This document shows positions 9,601 to 17,979 of a stretch of 64,000 bases of DNA, in pieces. Where the stretch lies: assembly GCF_030848505.1 (NCBI RefSeq), contig NZ_JAVDDU010000002.1, positions 310,001 through 374,000 of the forward strand, read 5' to 3'. The translations under genes were made by a program, and so were the position numbers. The stretch is from Marinimicrobium hydrolyticum (lineage in GTDB: Bacteria > Pseudomonadota > Gammaproteobacteria > Pseudomonadales > Cellvibrionaceae). How positions within the stretch are numbered: the first letter of the stretch is position 1; each line of letters opens with the position of its first letter. The notes under the pieces were generated by a model. That model was not told the DNA's origin. It did no database searches and saw only the letters and a program-made list of their open reading frames with translations.

Positions 9601-12600
9601 CGGTAACCATCGATTTTAGCCAGTTTGGCGGCTCGGCCATTGCCGCCACCAATAACGCCGGTGTATGGACCGCCACCTTCGACTTGAACCCCGGCGTTAT
9701 CGACGCCCCTGACCGCAATATCAGCGTCACCGCTACCGACGATGCCGGTAACCAAACCACCACGGCGGGCGATCATGACGTTTCGGTAAACACCATTGCC
9801 CCTCAAGTCAGTGCCGGCAACATCGTTTTAGACGGCGCCTCCGGTACGGGCGGCACCTTTATCGCCGGTGACACCCTGACCGTTACCTGGGACAACAGCG
9901 CCGCCGGCGATAACAACAGCCAACCGATAGCCGGTGTAACAGTGAACTTCTCCGCCTTTGGCGGTGGCAGTGCCGTTGCCGCCAGCTCCAGCGGTGATGA
10001 ATGGAGCGCCAGCCTCACACTGGGAGCGGGCCTTGAGGGCACCAACCTGAACGCCTCGGTAACCGCCATCACCGAGGCGGGCAACCAACGAACCACCGCC
10101 AGCACCAGCAATGTATCGGTGGACACCCAGGTGCCTGACGCTCCCGGCGTCAGCTTTGACCAAGCCCCAATCACCAGCGTTAATGCCGACAATATCAGCC
10201 TGACCCTGAGCGGCGCCGAGGTCGACACCACCGCCAACTACAGCATCAGCAGCGACGGCGGCGGCACCCCCATCACTGGCTCGGCGACCATCACCGATCC
10301 GGGGCAGACGCTGAGTGGTATCGATGTCTCCGGCCTGCCGGATGGCACCCTGACGGTGAGCCTGACCCTGACCGACGCGGCGGGTAATGTCTCCGACCCG
10401 GCCACCGCCACCGTCGCCAAAGACGCTCACCCGGCGGAAGTCTTGAGTTTGGGCATGACCGATGGCCACTACGCCGAAGGCGATCAACTCCTGATCACCG
10501 TCGAGTTGAACAAGAATGTTACCGTCACCGGCACCGATGCCACACTGGCCATCGATATAGGCCCCGATACCCGCAGCGCCGAGTTTGTCAGCGAAGTGGA
10601 TGGACTTCTGAGCTTCCGCTATATCGTGCAGACAAGTGACAATACCGACACCAACGGTGTGACGGTGCTAGCCAACGGCATTGGCCTCAACGGCACTACT
10701 ATCGAAGACAGCGCCGGCAACAGCGCCGACCTGAGCTTCGCCCAGCAAAGCTTTGCCAATGTCCAGGTGGATACCATTGCCCCGGACGAGCCGGTAGTCA
10801 CCGCTCCGACCCAGGCCATTGACGTCAACACCGATGCGTTTGAAATCACCGGCACCATGGGCGAGAACGGCGTAACGGTGCGCCTCTACGCCGACACCAA
10901 CCAGGACGGCACGCCCGATGACCTGAACGCGGTATTGGGAACGGCGACCGTGACCGGTGGCCAGTGGCTCATCGAACACACTCTGCTCCAGAACACCGAC
11001 AACCCTCTGGTGGTGGTAGCTCAGGATGCGGCGGGCAACCGCTCCGCGCCGGTGGTGGTACCGATCATTAGCCACGACAATATCGCCCCGGATGCACCGG
11101 AAGACCTGACGCTTGATCCGGCCAGTGACAGTGGCGCCAGTGACAGCGACGGCATCACCAACATCACCGAACTGGTGATCAGCGGTACCGGCGAGGTGGA
11201 CAGCACCATCACCTTGACCAGCGACCTGGACGATGCGGTAGGCACCACCACCGTGGACAGCGACGGTGATTGGGAAATCACCACCGACAGCCTGAGCGAT
11301 GGTGAGCACCAACTGACCGCCACCGCCACCGATGCGGCGGGCAATGTCAGCGCGGCTTCCGATGCCTTGACCGTAACGGTGGACACCGAAGCGCCGGTCA
11401 TCAGCGCCATTGCTAACCAACACATCAGTCTGGCGCACGGCAGCAACCCGATCAGTTTTACCCTGGCCGACAACGTCACTGACGCAGAGACGATTGACCT
11501 GGCGGTAGTCAGCAACAACCCAGACGTGTTGCCCGAAGCCAATATCGACCTCGGCGGCAGTGGTGAAGACCGATCAATCCTGTTAATGGGCGTAGCCCCC
11601 GGCTTGACCGAAATCACGCTGACCAGCAGTGATTCGGCGGGCAACAGTGGATCGATTAGCTTCGAGGTACTGGTCAACAGCCCGCCGTTGATTAGCGGCA
11701 CGGCTGCCGCACAGGCTGACCGGGGACAGCCTTACGCCTTCCAGCCAGCGGCCAGCGATCCCAACGGCGGCACTCTGATTTTCGCCATCAGCAATGCACC
11801 GACCTGGGCGGACTTTGATCCGCACAGCGGCCTGTTAAGCGGTACCCCAACGGAAGTGGGTACTCACCAGGATATCGTGATCTCGGTGAGCGACGGTTTG
11901 GACAGTGTGGTTCTGGCGCCCTTCTCCATTGAGGTGCTGGAAGCCAATCAACCGCCGATCATCAGCGGCACACCCGACCTGGAAGCCATGGTCAGTGAGC
12001 CCTACAGCTTTGTGCCTACGGCCAGCGACCCGGATGGCAATACGCTGACTTTCAGTGCCCAGGGTCTGCCAAGCTGGCTGAGCCTCGACACCGAAACCGG
12101 GGCTCTCACGGGCACGCCCGGTGCGTCAAACGAAGGCTCCAGCGCGACCATTACCCTGAGCGTGAGCGACGGTGAACTCAGCGCCAGCTTGCCGGCGTTC
12201 ACCCTGGCGGTGGTGCCCTTTGTGGACCTGGAACCACCGCAGCTCAATGCCCCGGCGGATCGCATCATTGACGCCCGCACCTTGTTTACCCGCATTACCG
12301 TGGCTCAGTTGCTGGGGCTTCCGGCGGATGCCTCGGCGGCGTCGGTCAATCAAGCGCTCGCGGCCCTGGCGACCGACAACGTGGATGGCGATGGCTGTTG
12401 CTCTCCCACGGTAGAAGGTTTTGAAGACGGTGCCCAGCGTCTACGCCCGGGGCATCACGAAATCATCTGGCGCGCCCAGGACAGCGCGGGCAACGAAGCC
12501 GAGGCCGTTCAGGTGATTCATGTAAGACCCATGGTTTCCCTGAGCAAGGACCAGATTGCTGTTCCGGGCTCGGAAGTCAGCTTCAGGGTCATTTTGAACG

Positions 12601-14012
12601 GCACCTCGCCCTTCTATCCGCTGGAGCTTCCCTACACCCTGGATAGCGCCACCACCGCCCGTGCGGACGAGCATGATCTGACCGACGGCACGGTGGTGTT
12701 TGACGAGGGCGAGACGGAGAAGACAGTGACCCTGCGCATTGACGATGTTCAGGCCTCCGATGGCAGTCTGCTGGTGGTGCGCCTTGATGATCGCGAGCAG
12801 CAAGTTCTGACCGACGTCTTTACCGGTACGCAACCCGGGCTCTACAACCTCAACTCCGGCGCCAGCAACCGCCACCGGGTGTTGATCCGCGAAGGCAATG
12901 TGCCACCCAGAGTACGGTTGTACCTGAACCAAAGCGGCAACAACGCGGCTCTGATCGCCGCTGATGCGGGCACCATCACGGTGACCTCAACCGTGTTTGA
13001 CCCCAATGTCGGCGACAGCCACAGCTTCGACTGGTCCGGCTCGGACAACAGCATCACAGCGCTGGCGAACAACCTGAGCACCGACACCCTGAGCTTGGAT
13101 CCAGCCGACCTGTCTCCGGGCCGATACACCCTGCAACTGGTGGTCACCGACAGCGCCGGCAACACCGGCCGGGCGCTCCTGCCCTTCAGAGTGGCGGCCA
13201 GTCTCCCGGCGCTGGACCCAAATCAGGACAGCAACAACAACGGCATCGACGACCTGACCGAAGGGCTGGGTGATCAGAAAGGCAACGGCATACCGGACTA
13301 CCTGGACGCTACGCCTTCCGCAAACGTTCTGCCGCAACGCGTTGCCCAACAGATTCAATACCTGTTGGAGTGCGACCCGGGCGTACGCTGCCGAATCGGC
13401 AGCCGCGCTCTGATGAGCGAGTCCGGTGGCGTGCAATTGCTGGATGAAGACTTCGAGCACCTGAGCGACCTGCCTGCCGATACCGGTTATCAGCCAGTTG
13501 GCGGTGTGTTCGACTTTGAAATCCACGACCTGTTGGAGTCCGGTCAAAGTGTGCGGGTCGTCGTGCCCCAGCGTGCCGTCATTCCAGAGAATGCGGTTTA
13601 CCGCAAACTCATCAACGGTCACTGGCAAACCTTTGTGGAGGACGAGCACAACGCCCTGCACTCCGCGTCGGGGGAAGAAGGCTACTGCCCCGCGCCGGGC
13701 GGCGACGACTGGCAGAGCGGGCTGATCGCCGGCTACTGGTGTGTACAGCTGACCATTGAAGACGGCGGTCCCAACGACGCCGACGGCGAGGCGGATGGCT
13801 CCATCTCTGACCCCGGCGCCGTCAGCCGTCGCCTGGCAGAGGGGGAAGAGCCAGAGCCGCCCGTGGAGGTGGAGCCCATCGAACAAATCACGGTAACCAG
13901 CAGCCGCCGCTCCGGACACAGTGGCCTGTGGTTATGGTTATTGATGCTGGGCTATGGCTTGCGCCAGGGACTCACTACGCAAAAACAACAGACTAATGGA
14001 GGTCGGTCATGA
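6624..14012 (+). CDS. Giant secreted multi-domain surface protein: DUF4347, YVTN beta-propeller, Ig-like repeats, choice-of-anchor U-like tail
   Basis: 2462 residues, probably exported and surface-associated. Signal peptide at 1-27. Residues about 35-205 match DUF4347 (HLITHGRPG, YLYGCDIAG, GGDWELEY). About 206-585 hold YVTN/lactonase-type propeller blades, each with an SPDG-x-YVY motif. Then come a beta-sandwich repeat (590-715), an Ig-like domain, three tandem 110-residue Ig-like repeats (about 837-1170), more Ig-like modules, two dystroglycan-type cadherin-like modules (about 1690-1865), a HYR-like module, and a calcium-binding TSP3-type stretch (about 2199-2235). A choice-of-anchor U-like region follows (CVQLTIEDGGPNDADG near 2375-2390), then a C-terminal hydrophobic helix with basic residues, resembling CTERM sorting tails. 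The propeller part is more AT-rich than the rest. It overlaps the OmpA-like gene by 4 bp. A role in adhesion or matrix is inference; no catalytic site was identified. Confidence 0.85.
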   Translation: MKKILASLAAIASLFLYAAQGSTAIADKELESQRLLNASAVLAEITGKSDLLLVAAELAEQKEALVSAAKRPIDAKLFSSLNELTGIAPDGSLYSGIHLITHGRPGKILLGERELEVDELARLLDRLLLKDGVVYLYGCDIAGNIEGTAFVDSLARQLGRPVIASANSTGNRERGGDWELEYSSMALDAEPLFAQRVEGFEVLLQSNDAIVYIEHLKQGDPGVDWMSGASDPAVSPDGRHVYVAAFTSSAINIFSRNAATGELTPAGAVVHNMDGVQHMQSAFSVDISPDGKHVYVGSPNSHAVVVFARNENTGQLTFVESKTTANEAFAVGGFIMVSVSPDGKSVYGVGGGGGELHGLVVFDRNPETGRLTYVEEHIAGQNGNKLTQVFSPTASPINNIDYSAAGDYLYITSTADHAVSVYARNTDTGSLTLEQVAENGINGVQGIQAASSLVVSPDENFVYVSGQGQHAVSVFSRDKDTGHITYVEHYTNGTGGISTMEQARSLAMSPDGRYLYVSAIQSNAITVFERNVHTGTLSLAASRINGEDGVLGISAVSGMVTDPLNQNLYSAGQGLHAIAVFSLPIPGIVLASVTASADESGPAVTLDDQLLIFDSDDTHLQSGSVTIESGFKPGDQLHVTTQGGVTADYDADTGVLTLTGSATLETYRDILRSVSFQAGPDPDIVEGETAERKVAFRVNDGDNESAAAIVTVTVHGISGAAVTSVAVPANGTYIAGQNLNFTINTSENVTVNTGGGTPRIALTIGATTHYALYLSGSGTSALVFRYTVQTGDNDNDGIAVAAALEPNGGTLLDGTGNTLSTTLNSVGDTNAVFVNTATPTVTPGNITISGATGANGAYRIGDTVTAIWDNTADGDNNSLPVTSVTVNFSEFGGSAALAASNDNGTWIATYDIVPGSIDGTDRNVSVSATNANGTTIVADTTNATVDNIRPIVTDANINLTGATGTNGAFIIGNTVTATWDDTAGGDNNGDTSAVTIDFSQFGGSAIAATNNAGVWTATFDLNPGVIDAPDRNISVTATDDAGNQTTTAGDHDVSVNTIAPQVSAGNIVLDGASGTGGTFIAGDTLTVTWDNSAAGDNNSQPIAGVTVNFSAFGGGSAVAASSSGDEWSASLTLGAGLEGTNLNASVTAITEAGNQRTTASTSNVSVDTQVPDAPGVSFDQAPITSVNADNISLTLSGAEVDTTANYSISSDGGGTPITGSATITDPGQTLSGIDVSGLPDGTLTVSLTLTDAAGNVSDPATATVAKDAHPAEVLSLGMTDGHYAEGDQLLITVELNKNVTVTGTDATLAIDIGPDTRSAEFVSEVDGLLSFRYIVQTSDNTDTNGVTVLANGIGLNGTTIEDSAGNSADLSFAQQSFANVQVDTIAPDEPVVTAPTQAIDVNTDAFEITGTMGENGVTVRLYADTNQDGTPDDLNAVLGTATVTGGQWLIEHTLLQNTDNPLVVVAQDAAGNRSAPVVVPIISHDNIAPDAPEDLTLDPASDSGASDSDGITNITELVISGTGEVDSTITLTSDLDDAVGTTTVDSDGDWEITTDSLSDGEHQLTATATDAAGNVSAASDALTVTVDTEAPVISAIANQHISLAHGSNPISFTLADNVTDAETIDLAVVSNNPDVLPEANIDLGGSGEDRSILLMGVAPGLTEITLTSSDSAGNSGSISFEVLVNSPPLISGTAAAQADRGQPYAFQPAASDPNGGTLIFAISNAPTWADFDPHSGLLSGTPTEVGTHQDIVISVSDGLDSVVLAPFSIEVLEANQPPIISGTPDLEAMVSEPYSFVPTASDPDGNTLTFSAQGLPSWLSLDTETGALTGTPGASNEGSSATITLSVSDGELSASLPAFTLAVVPFVDLEPPQLNAPADRIIDARTLFTRITVAQLLGLPADASAASVNQALAALATDNVDGDGCCSPTVEGFEDGAQRLRPGHHEIIWRAQDSAGNEAEAVQVIHVRPMVSLSKDQIAVPGSEVSFRVILNGTSPFYPLELPYTLDSATTARADEHDLTDGTVVFDEGETEKTVTLRIDDVQASDGSLLVVRLDDREQQVLTDVFTGTQPGLYNLNSGASNRHRVLIREGNVPPRVRLYLNQSGNNAALIAADAGTITVTSTVFDPNVGDSHSFDWSGSDNSITALANNLSTDTLSLDPADLSPGRYTLQLVVTDSAGNTGRALLPFRVAASLPALDPNQDSNNNGIDDLTEGLGDQKGNGIPDYLDATPSANVLPQRVAQQIQYLLECDPGVRCRIGSRALMSESGGVQLLDEDFEHLSDLPADTGYQPVGGVFDFEIHDLLESGQSVRVVVPQRAVIPENAVYRKLINGHWQTFVEDEHNALHSASGEEGYCPAPGGDDWQSGLIAGYWCVQLTIEDGGPNDADGEADGSISDPGAVSRRLAEGEEPEPPVEVEPIEQITVTSSRRSGHSGLWLWLLMLGYGLRQGLTTQKQQTNGGRS
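9133..10134 (+). repeat. Three tandem in-frame repeats of about 330 bp encoding Ig-like domains
   Basis: Coding repeats inside the giant protein starting near 9133, 9466 and 9796. Each encodes about 110 residues opening with a GNI-x-L/I-x-GA-S/T-G-x-x-G pattern, then a T-x-T/A-W-D/N block, DNN, V-x-V-N/D-F-S-x-F-GG, and a closing DR/N-x-S-V-T/S-A. They are clearly homologous at the protein level but diverged in DNA, so the duplication is not recent. Confidence 0.8.
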
Positions 14013-15085
14013 ATCGACACACTCGCCGCGTAGTTGCCCTGGCTGGCCTGACACTGCCACTGAGCATTCCCGCTCAGGCGGATTCCTCCATTTGGTCCGG
14101 TGACGGTCTGTATTTGGGTGGCACCCTGGGCGTTGCCCATAGTGGCATCAGTCAACAGCGGGTAGCCGACCGCTTCGAGTCTCTGGGATATGATTTTGAA
14201 GTCGAACTGGAGGATCGCAACCGCTGGGCTTGGGGTGCAATTGTGGGCTATCAGTGGACGCCACACTTCGCCACTGAACTGGGTTATCTGGATATGGGGG
14301 CTTTGGACGCCCGTATCACGGGCCAGCCCAGCGAAGTCCGCCGCTACTTGGATAGCGGCGCCGATGCCCTGCCACAAACACTCGCTGGCTGGGAACTGGC
14401 CGCCGTTGGCACCTATCCGTTGAGCAAGCGTTATTACGTATACGGACGTGTGGGTGTGATGGCTAGCCGATCAAAAGCCAGCTCAGCGGAGCTGGCTCAA
14501 GAATGGGCTCGAAGCACGGAAGGACCCAGCTTCGGGCTGGGTATTGGTTATAGATTCAATTCGCAATGGCGTACCCGCGCTGGGATAAGCTATTACGATC
14601 TCGATAATCAGCGTACCTCCCTGGCCTCGGTGAGTTTAATCTACCAGTTCGGGGAGCCTAGTCAGCGTGATCGCCATGTACCGTCGGTCGCAACCGCTCC
14701 GCCCCCCACAGAACGCGAGCCGGCACCGGTCGCCACCCCACCGCCGACACTCCACCTCGCGATCATTTTTGATTACAACTCCGTTGAAGTGTCGGGTGAG
14801 TTTCAGCCCAGGTTGAGAGTGGTAGCCAATCACTTGCATCAGAACCCGAACAAGCGTGTGCTCCTGACCGGGCACTCGGACAGCAGGGGGCCGAGCGATT
14901 ACAACCGTACCCTGTCAAAACACAGAGCTAAGTCGGTTCGTGACTTTATGGTGGAGACATACAATCTCAATCCCGATCGCTTTGAATTGCGGGCTTTGGG
15001 TGACACCCAACCCTTCGCGGACAATGCCACGGAAGAAGGCCGCGCACTGAATAGACGGGTCATACTGGACTGGGTTGAACCCTAG
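14009..15085 (+). CDS. OmpA-family outer-membrane protein
   Basis: 358 residues: signal peptide (1-24, cut after PAQA), an eight-stranded beta-barrel-like N-terminal domain (OmpA/OprF-type, about 30-215), a Pro-rich linker (about 225-250), and a C-terminal OmpA-like peptidoglycan-binding domain. The last has the TGHSDSRGPSDYNRTLSKHRAKSV motif region and the ALNRRV end. The ATG overlaps the stop of the giant surface protein (ATGA) and a GGAGGT ribosome-binding site lies at 13998-14003, so the two are translationally coupled. It may anchor or stabilise the outer membrane around the giant protein (inference). Confidence 0.88.
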   Translation: MNRHTRRVVALAGLTLPLSIPAQADSSIWSGDGLYLGGTLGVAHSGISQQRVADRFESLGYDFEVELEDRNRWAWGAIVGYQWTPHFATELGYLDMGALDARITGQPSEVRRYLDSGADALPQTLAGWELAAVGTYPLSKRYYVYGRVGVMASRSKASSAELAQEWARSTEGPSFGLGIGYRFNSQWRTRAGISYYDLDNQRTSLASVSLIYQFGEPSQRDRHVPSVATAPPPTEREPAPVATPPPTLHLAIIFDYNSVEVSGEFQPRLRVVANHLHQNPNKRVLLTGHSDSRGPSDYNRTLSKHRAKSVRDFMVETYNLNPDRFELRALGDTQPFADNATEEGRALNRRVILDWVEP

Positions 15086-15123
15086 CAGCAAGATGGGCGC
15101 AACCCAATTAAAAACCGTGAGTC

Positions 15124-15321
15124 CTAAGTCCCCTTGAGACGATGAATAGAATCCAAGGGGCACACCGCAATGCAGGTGGGCGAGTCATAAAAACCCTCAC
15201 ATTCGGTGCATAGGTCTGTGTCTATCTGATAGTGCTTGCGGCCCATGGCTATGGCCTCGTTCGGACACTCCGGCACACACATGTCGCAGTTGATGCAGCT
15301 GTCGTCGATCGCAAGTGCCAT
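15124..15321 (-). CDS. yfhL: YfhL-type 4Fe-4S ferredoxin
   Basis: Small electron carrier of 65 residues. The first cluster motif is C-x2-C-x2-C-x3-C (CINCDMCVPECP). The second cluster has a longer spacing (CTECEGFYDSPTC and then CP), the hallmark of the YfhL/alvin-type ferredoxins. It begins 3 bp after the stop of the trhP gene and so lies in the same transcript. The pairing suggests it could feed electrons to the tRNA hydroxylation enzyme or its cluster (inference). Confidence 0.88.
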   Translation of the reverse strand: MALAIDDSCINCDMCVPECPNEAIAMGRKHYQIDTDLCTECEGFYDSPTCIAVCPLDSIHRLKGT

Positions 15322-15324
15322 AGC

Positions 15325-16593
15325 CTAGAGCAGCCTTACCAGGAGCGCCGTACGAGTGTCGCATGCCACGGGCAGAGGTATCGCCACCCGGTGGCCGGAA
15401 CCTGGAGCGGTCAATATTGGCGTACCGTCAAGGCCGAGCATATCTTCCAGAGTGAAGGGCACGTTGCCACTTGGGCTGAGCAACAGTAATTTGTCGCCCA
15501 CATGAAAACGGTTCTTCACGTCCACCCAGGTATAGTCCGACGGACCGGGGTCGGAGCAGAATTCTCCAACCCATTGCTGATTGCCGTCGCTATGGTTTGT
15601 GGCATAGTTCTGCAACTCAGCGGCCGGAATGTGGCGGCGAAGAAAGCCGGGGGTGTAGCCGCGGTTGGCGAGGCCATCCAAATCTTCGAATAGGCTCGCT
15701 TGCAGAGGCTTTCCGGCCACGGCCGCATCAATCGCTTGCCGGTATACCTGTGCCGTGCGCGCCGCATAGTAGGGCGACTTGGTACGCCCCTCAATCTTAA
15801 GCGAGTGCACACCCAGGTTGACCAACTGTTCAACGTACTCCAACGCCCGCAGATCCCGCGAATTCATGATGTAGCTGCCGTGCTCGTCTTCATCCATGGG
15901 CAGCAACTCACCCGGGCGTTGCGGGTCCTCCAGCAGCACTGGTGCCGCTTGCCACTGCCCGACGGCATTTTCCTGTGCAGGGTGAACCTTGTAGTCCCAA
16001 CGACAGGCATTGGTACAAGCACCTTGATTGGGATCGCGCTTGTTGAAATAGCCCGACAGGAGACAGCGGCCCGAGTAGGCCATGCACAATGCTCCATGCA
16101 CGAACACCTCTAATTCCATGTCCGGCACGCGCTGGCGAATTTCCGCGATCTCTTCAATAGAAAGTTCGCGTGACAAAATGATGCGCGCAATACCCTGCTC
16201 CTGCCAAAACCGCACCGCGGCCCAGTTCAGCGTGTTTGCCTGTACGGACAAATGCAGAGGCACATGGGGGAATTGCTGACGCAGCAACCAAATAACGCCC
16301 GGGTCAGAGACAATCAGCGCATCGGGACCAAGCTCAACAACCGGCGCGAGTTCATCCAGCAAGTGGTTTACCTTGCTGTTGTGCGGAACGATGTTGGCGA
16401 CCACATAAAAACGCTTCCCCGCCGCATGGGTTTGCTCAATACCCAAACCCAAATTGCGCACATCAAATTCGTTGTTGCGTACTCGCAAACTGAATCTGGG
16501 CTGCCCCGCGTATACCGCGTCGGCACCGTAGGCCAACGCCAGGTGCATGGCCTTCAAACTGCCGGCGGGTGAAAGGAGTTCCGCTTTGAACAC
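15325..16593 (-). CDS. trhP: U32-family tRNA 5-hydroxyuridine modification protein TrhP (YegQ)
   Basis: 422-residue cytoplasmic protein of the U32 'peptidase' family, whose characterised E. coli relative TrhP is needed for 5-hydroxyuridine at wobble U34 of tRNAs, with prephenate and an iron-sulfur cluster. Visible: N-terminal ELLSPAGSLKAMHLALAYGADAVYAG, the U32 signature EVFVHGALCMAYSGRCLLSGY, and the Cys-rich NQGACTNACRW stretch that supplies cluster ligands. Length is close to YegQ. It is followed at 3 bp by a YfhL ferredoxin. RlhA, the 23S rRNA paralogue, is longer, which favours TrhP. Confidence 0.88.
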   Translation of the reverse strand: MFKAELLSPAGSLKAMHLALAYGADAVYAGQPRFSLRVRNNEFDVRNLGLGIEQTHAAGKRFYVVANIVPHNSKVNHLLDELAPVVELGPDALIVSDPGVIWLLRQQFPHVPLHLSVQANTLNWAAVRFWQEQGIARIILSRELSIEEIAEIRQRVPDMELEVFVHGALCMAYSGRCLLSGYFNKRDPNQGACTNACRWDYKVHPAQENAVGQWQAAPVLLEDPQRPGELLPMDEDEHGSYIMNSRDLRALEYVEQLVNLGVHSLKIEGRTKSPYYAARTAQVYRQAIDAAVAGKPLQASLFEDLDGLANRGYTPGFLRRHIPAAELQNYATNHSDGNQQWVGEFCSDPGPSDYTWVDVKNRFHVGDKLLLLSPSGNVPFTLEDMLGLDGTPILTAPGSGHRVAIPLPVACDTRTALLVRLL

Positions 16594-16944
16594 TCGAGAG
16601 TCCTCAATTCAAAAAACCGCTTATTTTAGTGGACGAGTTTTGCGGTGTTTTGATTCAGAACAAAGGCCGACTAGGTTTAGCCTCTACTACTTTGTGGGCA
16701 CCACCTTTGATCACTTGTGCCCATATAAATTTCGATGTACAGCTTGAAAACGTGCACCTATTAAAGAAGTTTTTTGGTGCGGCTTCGAGCCGAAAGATTG
16801 ACCTGTACGGCAGCGTTTCGTACCATGGTAGCGCTATCTTTTGTGTCGGCGGGAAGCCTCAGTCGCCCCCAAAGCCCACTCAGGGATAAACAAAATAATA
16901 AGCCGTTTTTTATCGGAATTTCGGAACCGCGGGGTAGACAAGAA
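16594..16944. other. Intergenic region between trhP and the diguanylate cyclase
   Basis: 351 bp between divergent genes. A TTG-initiated extension of the cyclase frame reaches back to 16774, but the 57 extra residues do not resemble a known domain, and a clear ATG exists at 16945. It must hold both promoters; I see no -35/-10 pair with correct spacing. Confidence 0.4.
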
Positions 16945-17904
16945 ATGCTAAGCGCCCATGATAGCGTTATCCGAGCCATTTTAGAGGTAACACCAGTAGG
17001 CATGCTATTGGTAGACGCGCACGGCCAAGTGGTATTTTGCAATAACCGCGCCTGCACCATACTCGCCTGGGATGGAAATGATCTCCCCGGACAGCACATC
17101 AACGCCCTCATTCCCGACCGATACCGCAGCGCCCACGAAGTCAGTCGCAAGGGCTATAACAAACAGCCCGAAGCTCGCAGCATGGGCGGCAACAGAGATC
17201 TGTTGGCGCTGACAAAAGACGGGCGAGAAATTCCGGTAGAGGTTGGCTTATCGCCAGTGAGTTTAGGCGGAAACAACTATGTGCTGGTCTCAATGCTGGA
17301 CATTAGTGATCGCAAACGGGCGGAGGATCTGGAAGCCGCCAACAGCCGGCTCGCCCACATGGCGACGCATGACCCTCTCACCGACTTACCCAACAGAGCG
17401 CAGCTGCTGAGTATTTTGGATGACGCACTGACTACGGCGTCGGACGGTAACGCCGTCACTTTGGCATTTGTCGACCTCGATGGGTTTAAAGCGGTCAATG
17501 ACCAACACGGGCACGACCTGGGAGACAAACTCCTAAAAGCCGTTGCGGATATTCTGCGCAGCCTTATCCGTCGCAGCGATTTTTTGGGGCGCTTGGGTGG
17601 TGACGAGTTTCTTTTGGTTTTCCGAGGCACCGATGCCGGCCATGGTATTCAGAAGACGCTGAAGGGCATTCTTCGAGCGATAAAACATTTGAGGCACGTT
17701 GAAGACAAAGAGGTCAGCATCACCGCCAGTATCGGCGCCGTCACTTGTTCTGCAGGCGCGAACATCAGCGCAGAAGTGCTGATAAAACACGCCGATCAGC
17801 TTATGTACCAAGCAAAACACCAAGGGAAAAACCGGCTTGTCGCTGAACACATCAGTGCGGAAAGCATCGAACTCACCAAAACCCAACGCCCACTGGCTCG
17901 GTAG
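16945..17904 (+). CDS. PAS-GGDEF diguanylate cyclase
   Basis: Predicted cytoplasmic enzyme of 319 residues making c-di-GMP from two GTP. It has one PAS domain (about 10-130, ILEVTPVGMLLVDAHGQVVFCNN), a short coiled linker (SDRKRAEDLEAANSRL), and a GGDEF domain (about 145-305). The active-site GGDEF is at residues 218-222, and an RxxD product-inhibition site (RRSD) lies five residues before it, so it is likely active and feedback-controlled. There is no membrane segment. The start is set at the ATG just before the PAS domain. It lies divergent from trhP. Confidence 0.87.
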   Translation: MLSAHDSVIRAILEVTPVGMLLVDAHGQVVFCNNRACTILAWDGNDLPGQHINALIPDRYRSAHEVSRKGYNKQPEARSMGGNRDLLALTKDGREIPVEVGLSPVSLGGNNYVLVSMLDISDRKRAEDLEAANSRLAHMATHDPLTDLPNRAQLLSILDDALTTASDGNAVTLAFVDLDGFKAVNDQHGHDLGDKLLKAVADILRSLIRRSDFLGRLGGDEFLLVFRGTDAGHGIQKTLKGILRAIKHLRHVEDKEVSITASIGAVTCSAGANISAEVLIKHADQLMYQAKHQGKNRLVAEHISAESIELTKTQRPLAR

Positions 17905-17979
17905 CATACCCCCGCCCCTTGACGGGCCTGCAGCATCGCTTTATGTTCGCCCTACCCCACCCTAGAATTTTGAGACTTC

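Noticed and set aside
8595-9806. Long (403-residue) reverse-strand ORF opposite the Ig-like repeats
   Set aside because: It is a glycine- and valine-rich antisense reading of the repeat DNA of the giant gene; no motif, no ribosome-binding site.
9133-10134. Periodic about 330-bp repeats considered as CRISPR or satellite DNA
   Set aside because: They are in-frame coding repeats of Ig-like domains with no short identical repeats and spacers.
12987-13919. 310-residue reverse-strand ORF opposite the C-terminal part of the giant protein
   Set aside because: Shadow frame in GC-rich coding DNA; the plus-strand protein has recognisable domains throughout.
16774-16944. Longer N-terminus for the diguanylate cyclase from a TTG at 16774
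   Set aside because: The extra 57 residues do not look like protein and the PAS domain begins right after the ATG at 16945.
17905-17979. Possible cobalamin riboswitch before the TonB receptor
   Set aside because: Only 75 bp lie between the genes and no B12-box-like sequence is present.
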